This document shows, one piece after another, positions 12,301 to 23,510 of a DNA stretch of 64,000 bases (within the stretch, counting starts at the first letter, position 1; every line of letters begins with the position of its first letter). The DNA is from Ditylenchus dipsaci (lineage: Eukaryota > Nematoda > Chromadorea > Rhabditida > Anguinidae), in the NCBI GenBank assembly GCA_004194705.1, contig SADC01000907.1:434001-498000 (forward strand). The letters run 5' to 3'. The notes beneath the pieces are model-generated. The model had not been told where the DNA came from and did no database searches. It was given only the letters and a program-made list of their open reading frames with translations. A program made the translations under genes and the position numbers.

Positions 12301-14114
12301 TATTGGAGAGGGAGGCTCTATTAGAGCATTTACGGTATTTAAAAATGATCAAAAAATTGATAATAAGGATTTTCTTTGAGTTCCTTCTGTTCATGACCAT
12401 TTCCCTGCGCCCCGATTCCCTATGACCAATATATGTAATATAATATAACAATATATGTAAATCGGAGTTACATTGCCAATATGTGACAAAACCAGTGTTT
12501 TTCTGAGCTCACTCCGAGTGAGAATCTCACTGAGAATTCCTACTGAGAATCTCACTCACTCTCACACACAGGTTTTTTTTCAACTCTCACTCACTGACTG
12601 TGAGGACAAAAAATTTATTCTCACTCTTACTCAAAGCCTGTGAGGACAAACTTCTTTGTCACTTACTCTCACACTTACTCACAGGCCAAAAAAACGTCCT
12701 TATCCTCAAAAAGCTCCAATTTTGGCTTAATTCTCACTGAGATTCTCATTTTCAGTGAGATTCTCACTGAGAATAAAAACTTTTTTATTCTCACTCTCAC
12801 TCACAAGCTGTGAGGACAAAATTTTTTTCTCATTCTCACTCGCACCCTATGAGGACAATTTTTCGAATTCTCACTCTGACTCACAAGCTGTGAGGACAAA
12901 TGTCATTCTCACTCACTCTCACTCACTGGTCCAAAAAGTGTCCTCAGCAAAACACTGGACAAAACTATTATAAAACAGTTTTATGAATTGTGTATAATCC
13001 CAAATAACAAAACATAGTTGTAAAATGTACGGATGTTTTTAGGAAGGACCTGTTTTTTTTAAAACTCTAATCGACTTTGGTTAGAACGCAAAGCAACCCC
13101 CGCCCCCTCGTCATCTGCGGGTGATACTATATACAAGTGTGATATTGTATCGAGGGTAAATTTTGGTCGACTCTCTACCAACCATCAAGCCCAGATAAGA
13201 GTGAGGTTTAACAGGGTGGCCCGTCTTCGTCCGACGCTTGTTTTCGCCCATAACTTTTCATAATTCTGTAGCATTTTTCCTACCATTTTTTAAATTATCA
13301 ATAACAAGTTTAACTTACAAAAATTAAGGTTGATCTATTTTCTTGTGGCGAAACAAGATAATACCAAAAACGCACTTACGAGCTCGAAAAAAAACAGCTA
13401 AAATTGACACCGGAAAACAGATAGAAATTAGTGCATTTTCGATGACCTTTGACCCACTTCTCACCTGATAGGCGAATTTGATAAGCTGATCTTTATTCAA
13501 GTTCAAGCAGCTGAGGGCTCAGCTTGAAAGGTTTTTAGTTGTTAAAAAAGCATTTTCTTTGTGATTTTTCTTATTGTCCTCCTCTGCTTGGAGTTGAAAT
13601 GCGCACACCCACGTCCCTTAGACACAAATCCTCGAAATTCTTCTCAGAATAAAAAAAACAGCCTGCTTTCTCATGAAAACGGGGTCAAGAAACACGAATA
13701 TGAGGTTATCTCTTCCATCCGAGTACACTGCGTAGGAGGATTCTATGCTCAAGCCAAAAAAGGTTCGATAGAATTATCAAAAGTTACAGGCAAATACAAG
13801 AGTCTGGCGAAGATGGGCCACCCTGTAAATTGGTGACGTTGTACCAAGGTATTATATTTAAACACTTAAATTCAAAAAAGCTGACTAATAACTCCATGGG
13901 ACTTTGAAATTATGCCTGCGTATCTGATAAAAACGACTTTTTACACAATTTATGTAAATACTGATTGTCGACCTGACAATTGAAAGTTATAATTTTATTC
14001 AGCTTGCGTTCATTTTTGCCAACCTTTCCTGTAGACAAGAAGCTATCCAAGATCGAAATCCTCCGATACACAATCTCTTATATAAACTATTTGGAAGATG
14101 TTGGAAGCATATGA
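9355..14114 (+). CDS. hlh-15: bHLH transcription factor, NHLH/HEN (HLH-15-like)
   Basis: Nuclear DNA-binding factor of the HEN/NHLH class, which in animals acts mainly in neurons as a dimer on E-boxes. Three exons fit in phase: 9361-9470 (in-frame upstream ATG at 9355), 9517-9552 and 14003-14114 (stop TGA). The product is 85 or 87 residues, close to nematode HLH-15 and shorter than vertebrate NHLH1. Exon 1 gives a basic stretch ending ATPKYRNLHASRER; exon 2 continues helix 1 (IRVESFNKAF); exon 3 gives LRSFLPTFPVDKK, SKIEILRYTISYINYL and stops soon after helix 2. Intron 2 is 4450 bases and is filled with transposons, while intron 1 is 46 bases. The symbol is by similarity only. Confidence 0.92.
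9892..11014. mobile_element. CCGTAT-family inverted-repeat element with GGCTAAATT words
   Basis: The ends CCGTATTTCCTCTAATTTAGC and its inverted partner (TAATTTAGC complement, AAATACGG) are flanked by TA on both sides. Inside each end the word GGGGGCTAAATT is repeated several times. The centre contains a second inverted pair (10078-10110 against 10530-10590, sharing GATCGTGTC / GACACGATC) and no intact gene. It sits in the bHLH intron. Confidence 0.8.
11173..12335. mobile_element. CCGTAA-family inverted-repeat element with GGGGCTCTATTAG words
   Basis: Left end TACCGTAAATGCTCTAATAG and right end CTATTAGAGCATTTACGGTA are perfect inverted repeats flanked by TA. Subterminal sequence repeats GGGGGGCTCTATTAG. 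The element contains another one at 11697-11897. Confidence 0.85.
11697..11897. mobile_element. nested copy 2 of the window-start family
   Basis: CTGCGATTATAGTTTCTGATGA near 11705 is inverted at 11868-11892 (TCATCAGAAACTAGAATCGCAG). The ends match the element at 1-195. It is inserted inside the element at 11173-12335, which gives a relative age. Confidence 0.7.
12493..12957. mobile_element. hAT-type non-autonomous element with TCTCACTCAC arrays
   Basis: Ends CAGTGTTTT and AAAACACTG are inverted; the 8-base flank GACAAAAC is duplicated exactly (12485-12492 and 12958-12965). The interior consists of degenerate units of about 60 bases built from TCTCACTCAC and TGTGAGGACAAA. No gene. It lies in the bHLH intron. 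Confidence 0.92.
13212..13825. mobile_element. PIF/Harbinger-type non-autonomous element (614 bp)
   Basis: CAGGGTGGCCCGTCTTCGTC at the left is inverted at the right (GGCGAAGATGGGCCACCCTG). TAA flanks both ends (13209-13211 and 13826-13828). An open frame at 13561-13836 runs through the right end and into the flank, so it is not a gene. Confidence 0.82.
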
Positions 14115-14727
14115 GCGTGTGATTTATAGCTAGGTCTGTGTTTTTAGTTTTATTGTTTGTAAAGAAGTAAGTAAGTAAAAAAATAAAATATTTTTCTGGA
14201 AGTGAGGTTTTGTAACAGTTCAAGTTATTAAACAGATTTGTTTACGACTGTAAGCCTCATTTTGAAAATAGGATTCACTATAAAGAGGTTTCAAATATTG
14301 AATTTTTGTTTGAAGAAGACCGGCAAAATCAAAATTTTTACGATATTTGAAATCAGACTGTCCAAAACAGAACCAGTTAAAAAAGATTAATCTTTGGAAA
14401 CATATAAATTTCAATTTTTGTGTTTCTGTTTAATTTAGATAAAAACTAAGCGAAATAAACAAAAGTCAGTAACATTTTATTTATTTTCTACCACTAAGAA
14501 CACAAAATTACAAGGAAAAGAAAAATGCCAAAAAGTAGGTGTTCAGTTCAAATTCTGAATCAGTGTACAAATTTCATTATCTCAAAGCTAGATTTCTCAA
14601 AACTTCTTATACAATTTTATAAGAAACAGCTTAGAGATAAATAAGATGAGTCAACCATTTCAAAATTAAAAACTAGGCTTGTATAAATAAAGGAAAAAGA
14701 AAAAAGAGTCTGGGGTAAATGTTGTGA

Positions 14728-16475
14728 TTAGATGTCATCAATGTCCACTTCTTCATCGTTCTCGTCTTTGACAGCAGGCTTCGCCACTCCTTTCTTGCCA
14801 TTTTCAGTGGATGCAGTGTTGTTAGCAATCACAGTGCTTCCAATAGCTCTGGTTCTGTCGTCAAAGGTCACATCTTCGTCGGTCTCACTGTCTTCTTCTG
14901 CCTCTTCTAGCCATTTTAGCACCTAAACGCCAGAATAAAATTTACAGTTCTCGTAATAATCTATTGGAATCTTACCGGCTGCGCCACTTTAATAAGCTCT
15001 TTGGCAAATTCTTTCTTTACGTATTTGCTGCTTGGCTGAAATTCAGCAGTTGAGAGGAATATTAAGAGAAGAATACAATAGCTACCTTCGAACCCCAGGT
15101 CAAGATAGTTTCCTCGTCGCAAACATCAGAATCGTAGAGTGCTTTGATGATGTGAGCTGTTTTAGGCAGAAGCACATCTTTGTTGGCGTTGATCAGCTGT
15201 TCTATTCCGCCAAGCAAATGTCGTTGTGCCTTGAAATTTGTGTGTTAGAAATTTTTTGATAATGATGATGTTCATGGAAATACCTTTTTGTCGTTCAAGC
15301 AGAAGCGCAACAATAGATTACGGTGCACCTTGATTTGATTAATCACATCTGTGTCAAAGAGCACATCCGCCAAAAGAAGTGGGGCTTTGGTTTTTAACTC
15401 AAGACGCTCAGCTTCATTTGCAACTGCTTTGCTGTCCTGAAAATGTTTTACGTAAGTTAAAAATATTTTTGCAAAATCTGTTAGGTCCATAGCAAACTAG
15501 AACAATTTATGGCTTGGAATCAACTCCTTTTAATCTGAGTATATAAACTAGCTAGCGAATATATGAAAAATAGTAATTCAGTTGTTTTTAATCAAACTTA
15601 CTTGAATAGTTCCATCATTTTTAGCCTTGACAAAGAATCCATGCAACATGTCCAAACGCTCTTCTACCGGCTTGTCCAAGTCCTTGTCAATAACTAGTTT
15701 GCCTATCTGTGCTGACAACTTCTCGGATTCTTCAGTTGGTTCTGGAGCCCAATCTTCATCGTCTTCTACTGCAGTTTTTCCGTTAGTTTCTGCTGGAGCA
15801 GTCTCATCTGAGCCGTTCTCTCCCACCGGTGAGCCACTTTCATGTTTCTCTTCTAAAAATAAAAGAAATTGGCCTAGATAAAGTAAAGAAAAAAAGATCT
15901 ATTACTGTTGTCAGTCTCAGATCCTTCAGTTGGAGGTGGATTCTTCAGAATAAAAGTTGACAATTTCTGCTTAGGATCAATGATAAAAGCATGTCCACAG
16001 GCCTTGCACTTGCTATGGATTGTTTGTGAACGTTTCACAGTCTAAGAAGCTTGTTATAAAAATCCGTAATGAAAAAATGTGGGTAATGCACCAAAGTAGT
16101 TTCAGGATTATCGCAAGCTGGACAGAGAACAAATTTCTTGATAAAACTATCTAAAATGTCCTGTAGCTTGCTAGCGTCGTGCTCTCCGTTGACAATGTAA
16201 CGGTCGTTTTTCAAGTCAAAATTGGTCTGAGCACCTAATTCACATCCAAAGTACTTTGTTGGATCTAAAAATATAAGAAATATGAGAGGATAAGAAATAA
16301 ATATAAGAGACATACAAGTGGGTGGACGAGCAAGCGCCTTCGAAATCTCCGTCATGTTTGCAATCACTGTTTTGATACCATTGCCTTTGCCTTCCACCTT
16401 AGCTAAAATGCGTGGCATCTTGTAGCGATAGTAAGGATCAATGACCGATCGGTTGACGTTAATGTTCTTTGCCAT
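14728..16475 (-). CDS. eIF5: translation initiation factor eIF5, 423 residues
   Basis: GTPase-activating protein for eIF2-GTP in the 43S pre-initiation complex. Eight exons join in phase: 16475-16316, 16264-16092, 16041-15906, 15852-15602, 15436-15284, 15229-15086, 15035-14976 and 14922-14728; the total of 1272 bases is close to the usual eIF5 length of about 430. The N-terminal GAP domain carries [30 protein letters not shown] and a C4 zinc finger (LCPAC then CKACG). The middle is acidic. The C-terminal W2/HEAT domain is present, with FLRFC-like [10 protein letters not shown] and a final aromatic/acidic box ([11 protein letters not shown]). The C-terminus DIDDI resembles other animals. An acceptor-like TTATTTCAG lies 40 bases upstream of the ATG. 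Introns are 46-165 bases. The gene appears intact and is convergent with the bHLH gene. Confidence 0.98.
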
Positions 16476-16743
16476 GTTTGATTCTCTTGTTGATGTAATT
16501 TAACCGAAGAAATAACTGAAATAAAATGTTGGTTTTGTAAATTTTAGTATTCAATGTGACTCCAGTAAGCAAAACACTGTAATACCAACCTGCTCATCAA
16601 AAATCTGCATAAATCGATTTGTTTCGAAAGTTTTTTCAAAATCTTGCTAGCTAAACAAAATACTTTTAAAATTATGACTGCAAAATACGAAAATTAGTAA
16701 GTGAAGCTTTCGTTTCGAAGAATCTCTTAAAACCAAAAGATTA

Positions 16744-17060
16744 CAGAGTGTCCCAAGAAATTTCGCGATGAAAGTTATTTAAAAATTCTTGAAATGTTTT
16801 TACACATTGTCTTAGAATCTTGTAGCATATTGCTGAAATCACGAAAAAAGTCAGAAAATAATTATTTTGGCCTTGGTTCCCCTGTTGTCCAAAAATATCG
16901 ATTTTTCAGTTTTTTGTTTTAGGTGATTTTTTTTGTTTTCAACAGGGAGACCGAGGTAAAAATTTAAAAAAATCGGAATTTTGTCATTTAAAAATAATGA
17001 ATACTAGAAAAAATCGCGTTCTACAAAAAATATCATCGGTCCATTTTTCGGGACATCCTT
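16744..17060. repeat. degenerate inverted-repeat element
   Basis: AGTGTCCCAAGAAATTTCGCGATGA near 16747 is loosely inverted near 17030-17060 (TCATCGGTCCATTTTTCGGGACAT). It is probably a decayed mariner-like MITE, 270 bases upstream of eIF5. The weak match keeps confidence low. Confidence 0.45.
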
Positions 17061-17317
17061 TAATTCGTGTCAGAATTATTTACATAATGCAAAAGCTTCA
17101 CCTACTACTTTCTCAAACATAAGGAACTTGTGTTAAAACAAAGAGAAAATTTTCAAATCTCACTCAAATCTTTTTTCGAAATAGAAAAGATGGATTATTC
17201 TTGCACTTTTTGATGCTAATCTTATCGCACACAGATTTTTGATGCTTTTTTATACAGTGCTTTTATTCTTACTAGTAACACACATTCAAATGCCCCATAC
17301 TTACATGTGTGTTTTGA

Positions 17318-17676
17318 TTAACGTATAGAGTTGGAGCTGATTTTGCTGGCTTTATTGGCCTGTTGATGAAGAACAACACCGATGGAATGCTTTTCGAGTT
17401 GTTGATTTGTGGAGTGCTCAATGGTGAGGGACGGTGTGTTTTTGCAGCCAAAAAGCATACGTTTTTGTTCTTGCTGATGGAGTCGGTCTTTTGTGCACAG
17501 ACTACTGCTGTTGAACAATTTCCGACGACAAATCCTGTACTCTGGAACTTCAGTTTCTTTCTTTTTCGTGACAACCTGCCTGGAAATTATTATTGGTTTT
17601 TTAGCTTTGATTTTTTTCAAATTCACCTTGTCACTATCCAACGATTCTCCTTAGCTCTCAGAAGGCCGTCAAGCAT
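17318..17676 (-). CDS. possible small two-exon gene of unknown function (103 residues)
   Basis: I do not recognise the product. Exons 17676-17627 and 17579-17318 join across a 47-base intron (GTGAAT...TTTCCAG) to give 103 residues. The protein is basic and rich in Ser, Lys and Asn, with no clear domain or membrane segment. Support: an ATG, an intron of the local size, a stop, and an AATAAA signal about 55 bases beyond the stop on the minus strand. Against: a second open frame overlaps the same exon and ends at a good donor (CAT|GTAAGT near 17306), so the real frame could be that one. It may also be chance. Confidence 0.3.
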
Positions 17677-17679
17677 AAA

Positions 17680-18180
17680 ACAGTTGATCCTTGTTTGGTA
17701 AACACTAAAATAGGTCTTTTATATTAAAGTTTTTCAATACTTGAACATTAGGGTTGAATAGTGCCAAGATTTAGAAAGCCTTTTAGATTTGAGGGTGCCA
17801 AAATTGGATCAAATTATGCAGTTTTTTTTTTCAAAACATTTTAATATGAAAAGCCTCTAAATAAATATTTTTTTATATCTGAGTTTTGGGTTAACAAATA
17901 TTTCTAGTATTTTTTCCCACGAGACACGAAAACTGACTCAGGATGAATATCCACTCATCCTGAGTCCATTTTTGGTCCATAAATAACTGTAGACATTACA
18001 CAGTTGTCAAGGTACACTTATCGGCGGGCAAAAACTTCATCTCATCATTGAATCCGAAATCAGGCCAAAAAAAACACTTACCTCACTGTCATACAACTGG
18101 AAATTCCCAGTGCTTTTGGTGGGTGTGATGAGTGCTAAGTTTCTAACTTGCAATAACCTGAAATTATTCTCGTTGTAATA
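17680..18180. other. intergenic, no gene seen
   Basis: AT-rich sequence with a short local palindrome (ACTCAGGATGA / TCATCCTGAGT near 17936-17967). Nothing else was recognised. Confidence 0.5.
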
Positions 18181-18540
18181 CAGGTTATTCAAGAAATTGT
18201 AACACTTTCAAACTGCCATAACTTTTTATCCCGGCACGATTTCGAAATTTTGTAAACGCAGATCGACTCAGAATTTCATGGCAATTTTTTTGGTATATAA
18301 TGTCAAAATCACGATTTTCGCTTGGTCCCCCCTGTGGTTTTGGTCTTGGTCTGTGGATGGCCTCTGGATGGGTAAGACCAAAACCACAGGGGGACCAAGC
18401 GAAAATCGTGATTTTGACATTATATACCAAAAAAATTGCCATGAAATTCTGAGTCGATCTGCGTTTACAAAATTTCGAAATCGTGCCGGGATAAAAAGTT
18501 ATGGCAGTTTGAAAGTGTTACAATTTCTTGAATAACCCTG
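18181..18540. mobile_element. almost perfect 360-bp palindromic MITE
   Basis: The two halves are near-exact reverse complements from CAGGTTATTCAAGAAATTG (left) to CAATTTCTTGAATAACCCTG (right), with a short asymmetric loop at about 18340-18375. TA flanks both ends, which suggests the mariner/Tc1 group. The left terminus lacks one G of the run present in the right terminus. Mirror-image open frames on the two strands are a trivial result of the palindrome. Confidence 0.88.
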
Positions 18541-19593
18541 TACATGTACCACTTGATAACACTACTATAGGCAAGAGTGTTGCAAATCAAATAAACCCAA
18601 CGCAACATATATAAAACTAGTAAAAACATGGTTATGATGAAATCATGAAGTAAAAGAGAGGGTGGCAAGTGGTGGTGGATCCACACACATACACAGTTTC
18701 TTGAGTGTTATTTATATAAATAATACATACATATTGAGCAATAAATTTAGGGGAAGCCTGAGCGCCCGCATCCCAAATGGTTTAATAATGACAACACTAC
18801 TGCTACTACCACCACTACTACCCACCAACAGGAGGGAGCAACAGGGAATAATAGTAGAGCACACACACCCATCCTAACCAACCCAATTCTCTGGCTTTTG
18901 AAGAGAAGACATTTGAGTGACGCTCGCCTCATACACAACCACCATTGGAAGGGACGGCCGCAACGCAGGCAGCAGCTCTTATCGACGTGTCTCTTTTTTT
19001 GCTTGCTTCCTCTTCAATTTCTGCGACTAGAGAAAGGAAACTCTTTGGTGGTAGCTGGTTGGCGAGTGTGTGCATGATGTTCTTTGTCTTTTCAAGCAAC
19101 TATTCTTTCTGGTTAGACAAATAAATGAAATTGTTTGGGTGCGAAACGTAAGTATTAGAGAAGTAGCTTAGTGGTGGTCATTTGTGGAGTGTTTGTCTTG
19201 CTACTTCTACTGGTTTTGCTGGATGCATTAAGTAGTATTGATGTTTTTTGTGGATTAGACGGTTAGTGAAAATGAGAAAAATAGTTTTTTCGTTGAAATG
19301 GATCCATTTTTCAGATAATTCACGCACAAAAAAAATTTCCTTTATGAAATTTTGTGAAGTAAGAAAATAAATTGCCGGTAGTTGGTACTTTTTTAACTTA
19401 ATGAATTCATATGTGTTACATCTTTCCGCCCAGTAAATAGGGCAGTCTTTATGGTAAAGTAGAAAAAATGCAAATGTGTTTAGGTTGTTGATTGCTAGCT
19501 GGATAATACAAATATATAATTATGGAGGAAAAATAAATAGGGTGAACAAAATTTATTGCAGAAAAAATTACACGTATAGATAGATACACACAA
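18541..19593. other. gene-free stretch with a GC-richer block
   Basis: From about 18650 to 19260 the sequence is less AT-rich than its surroundings, with many CACACA, CCACCACTA and CTTCCTCTTC words. No long coding frame with splice sites is visible. It could be regulatory or an untranslated/noncoding exon. The rest, to the EF-hand stop codon, is ordinary AT-rich DNA. Confidence 0.4.
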
Positions 19594-22500
19594 TCAAACA
19601 ACATCTTCATCTGTCAAATAGTTCTTTACAAGGAATGAGAATTCGTCAAAGTCGATAAAGCCGTCACTGAAAAAAGTTTTTTTTAAATTATTTAAATTAA
19701 AATGGGCTGACAGATTTTTTCATTCCAGAACCAGTGAACAGTTAAAGACAAAATTTTGACCGAAAATCGGATTTTCACGCCATTCAGACATCAGACTAAT
19801 TTTATATAAAAAGTTATCCAAAAAGTCTCATTTTTGCTCTACAAATAATGTTTAGCTCTTTGGAATCTTAAAATCAACATTTTTCTGATCAAAGGACCAT
19901 GCTTCTTCTTAGTTAGTTAGGTTTGAATGAGCGCGGGACCACACATATTTTGTCAATAATTTTTTAGAATTATTATTTTCGTTTGCATTTAAAATTTAAC
20001 TTTTTATTTCCACGACTTATTTCCACGACTAGGAATATGCTTAGTTATTTAATTAACCAATCTGGCAGCCCTGGTTCACTCACTAGTCAACATCGTATTC
20101 AGTGAAGAGTTCTTCGATCAAAGCACTGTTATGAATATCGCCAACTTCACGAAGAATAAACTCAAAGTCTTTGCGAGAAACGAGACCAGATTCACTCTAA
20201 AGAGTGACCACTTAATTTAGAAGAAAAAGGGTAAAAGTCAAACAAATACAGGTGTACAACTTGCCGTCTTTTTGCTGACTGGAACATTTTCCAACTCGGC
20301 ATTTACAAATTAAGCTTTTTAAAACTAGCGTGGTCTCACAATTCATTCAAAACGCATTCGGATTTTTTATCTACTGAACCGAAAGTATTCTGAATCATTT
20401 ATCAACTGGGCCAAACTGGCTCAACTGGGCCTAAGCTTCACAAGCGCCGGCGCGCCGCCACCAAAAAGGACATCTGATAAGCGCCGACGGCGAAAATTTT
20501 TAACGACCCGGCGCTGCAGCCGGCGCCGGCACGTTTTTTATTTTCGGCGAGCGTGCGAGTATGGTTGTGAGACCAGACCAGTTTTAAAAAAGATTAAACG
20601 GCCAAATCTTCCAGTCAGCATATAGACGGCAAGTGGTACATCCAAAAAATACCCTATCAAACACAGAGAAACACTCTTTGATGACTTCGTTCCATGACTG
20701 AGTCTTCTCACTAGTAGCTTTCATAACCTCACAGAACTGAACACGTGAAAAATACATGAAAAATTTAGTTTTTAAAAAGTAATGCCTCATCGAAATCAAT
20801 CTGGTGGTTGCCTCTTTTGTCTGCTTCCCGCATAAGCATTTCTACATCCTAAAAATATATTTTTTTGTAACTTTGCTAAAACTTGAACTTACTATTTGTT
20901 TAGGATCCATTCCTAAGTTAGTCCTAAAAACCAATTCAATGAAGATTTTTTCAATCAACTTCACGCTCGCCTGGTCACTCGCAGTAATTGCTGCAAGAAG
21001 CTCAAAATTTCTCGTTGATTCGTTCTAGCTTTTTTTCCAAATTTAACAACGTGTTGTACGAGCATTAAAACCCGAACTTATTCGTGTTCAGAAAGTCGGT
21101 TTGCTTATAAAACTGCTATTTACATTTAAAACTTACCGACGGATTCTGAATTCAACTCGAGGCAATGAATATTTGGACTCTCGAAAAATCAAACATTGAT
21201 TATTATTAGAATTTCTCGGTAAGTTTTGAATTTAAAAAGCATTTTTTTAAGCAAATCAACTTTGCTGAACACGAATCCGGTGTCAGAAAAATGCGATTTT
21301 TATTTTACGACTTTTACGATGAAACAGTTTTCAACTTTTTCTTTCAGTCATTAGCTGAACACTGCAAAAGCCTTCTTTACTTTTCTTTAAAGCACTGTTT
21401 TGTGCAGTTTTCTTGCTCTGTTGAATGCTCCATACTGTTTGCCACAAGAACGGCTACTCGTGGTTTTTAACAGCACTCGTAATTTTTCATATTTTAAGAT
21501 CAACAACCTTTTTGGAATATCGACACATTTGCTTCTTTTTAACAAAAATCGTACATTTGAAGCGCCTCTACGATATGTCGTTAAAAGAGCCTGGAATCTA
21601 CGCTTAAGCGTAAGGACGCTCACAATAACCACAGAAATTTAAATTAATTATTGCAGCGAAGATAAATGATAACTTCGAAAAAAGAAGTTTAATATTTTTT
21701 TTTAGTTTTAATGGTCATACGACACGTTTTTAGATTTGGAAAAAAGCTAGAAAGAATAAGCGAGAAATTCTTAGCCTATTGCAGCAATTGCCAGGCCAGT
21801 GTTAATGTATTTTTCGGTTAGTATTTTTTTCAGACAAATGTTGTTAAAGTCAATATCAATAAACCAGCATACAGTGCATTTTCCATTTCATCTAACCCGA
21901 TCGCACCACTTCTGTCCGCATCAAACATGTTGAAGACTTGACGGTACTCCTTAAGCTCTGCGGCTGTATACTAAAGTAGGAATATTATTTTTTTTTTGCT
22001 GGATTTTTGCTAGAAAATTTTTTCCATGCTAATTATCGTACTTTCTCAGGTAGTGAATTTTTCGGTGGCCCTTTATTGCATTTAGGCTATTAAGAGCTCT
22101 TATTTTTTTTTTATTTTTTTTTCTCCAGATTGACTAAAAAATTTCCCGATGTTACGTGAGAAAATAACGTCTCTGATAATTCTATTAGAGAAAATACGGT
22201 CAAACCTAAAAGATTTTTTAGAAAACTCAAATATGTCAAGGCACCTTCCTCACATGCTCTTTATAAATCTTAAACTTCAAAGAAAAATATATATTATGTA
22301 AAAATTTATTTTTAGAAGCAGCATATTGCTGTTGAAAAAAATTGTTTTGTTCGAAAAACCCCTTTTTGTTTTTTTAGAGTGTAAATAAGCTTGACCACAA
22401 TTTTATATTATTTTTTTAAAACAACGAAAAGCCTACCTTATCCAATTTAGTAATAAGAGGAGCACCACTACCTCCATCATCTGAGCCATGTTCTGAGGAA

Positions 22501-23510
22501 TTGCCAGCAAATTTTCCCTGAATTTCATGAATCTTTTCAGAAATACACTCCAGGCCACTTTTGCCGCCTTCTATATCACCATGGTGGTGATGGTGATTAT
22601 AAGCGCTAATAGATTTCCTTCTTTTGTTGTAACCAAGCCCATCCCCTCCTTCTGGGGTGGTCCTCTTAAAGTGTTTTTGGAAGAATGAAGGTTGCTGACT
22701 GGCATAATTTTTCAGCTCTTTGGAAATTTTCCTAGCAAATGGGTTTCTAGCCGAGTCCATTTGGCGACTTGCTCCACCGATCACAGTTTGCGCCAAATTC
22801 ACCCAGTTTCGCTGAGCCCTTTTGGGACCACTCGGAGTGTTTTCCTCGCTTGAGTCAATGAAAATGAGTGAGGAATCTCTTCTTTGATACGATTCCATTG
22901 AAGAAAATAGGGAATAGGGGTTATTCAAAGGGCGGGATGGAAAAATTCTTAGAAAAAAGGAAACTATTGAGCTTTAGTTTACACACTCTTTGTGCTTTTA
23001 TGAATTTTCTCCTGGTTTCCTTGGCAAGATTTCTGGAAGAAGGAGAATGAATAGAGCCTATTATTGGTGTTTGTGTTGGATGAAAACCTATTTTGGGTTG
23101 ATTAGGGGTTGTGGGTTTAGGAATGGGTTTTTACACAGATTTGGTGAGATAATAAGGTAGGAAATATGTAAACAAGATGTTATTTCATAAATATCAAATT
23201 ATTTATAGTGGCATAAATATTAGTGACCACGATCAAAAATTGTTTTTTTTGCATAAGAAATTACCCTAAAAGTGTTGCTAAAAAGAGTCCTTCCGCTACT
23301 GCCTTGCCCAAAAACAAATGCAGTAGCTTTCTTGGAATTGCTTGACCGCCGGTAGCTTTGTTGAGCGCCTGCATTGGCTGCAGGCACAGACGCGGACAAT
23401 CGTCCACTCATGTCCATGTGGAATAATGACGTCAGTTTGGAAGTTTTAGAAAGGAAAGTGGGCGAACTGCTTGCCCAGTCAATATTGTACGTCTCTGTGG
23501 GGGTTGTCAT
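19594..23510 (-). CDS. calmodulin-like EF-hand protein with two alternative first exons
   Basis: Ca2+-sensor-like protein with four EF-hands. Shared exons are 21970-21873, 20923-20893, 20848-20786, 20736-20653, 20196-20084 and 19666-19594, all in phase. EF1 (DADRSGAIGLDE) and EF4 (DVDYDGFIDFDE) have good binding loops; EF3 (DRSESGLVSRKD) is weaker; EF2 (DKRGNHQIDFDE) has Arg at position 3 and His for the usual Gly, so it may not bind Ca2+. Two N-terminal exons both end in phase 0: 22898-22437 (154 residues, with KRAQRN, KHFKR and a His5 run) and 23510-23265 (82 residues, beginning MTTPTETYNIDW). Either can splice to the EF-hand core, giving 307- or 235-residue isoforms. The intron after EF2 starts with GC. 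A MITE lies at 20321-20586. The exact orthologue is unknown. Confidence 0.85.
20321..20586. mobile_element. inverted-repeat element with GC-rich core in EF-hand intron
   Basis: AAACTAGCGTGGTCTCACAA at the left pairs with TTGTGAGACCAGACCAGTTT at the right. The core (20446-20550) is rich in GCGCCGGC-like words, in sharp contrast with the flanks. Target duplication was not resolved. Confidence 0.65.

Noticed and set aside
12540..12940. Array of regular repeats that could suggest a CRISPR or satellite
   Set aside because: Units are degenerate, have no unique spacers, and lie inside a hAT element with an 8-bp duplication; the host is eukaryotic.
13561..13836. 91-codon open frame
   Set aside because: It runs across the right end of the PIF-like element into flanking DNA, so it is accidental.
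17272..17574. Alternative frame over the small minus-strand gene, ending at a strong donor
   Set aside because: No start or downstream exon was found, and AATAAA follows soon after; kept only as a caveat.
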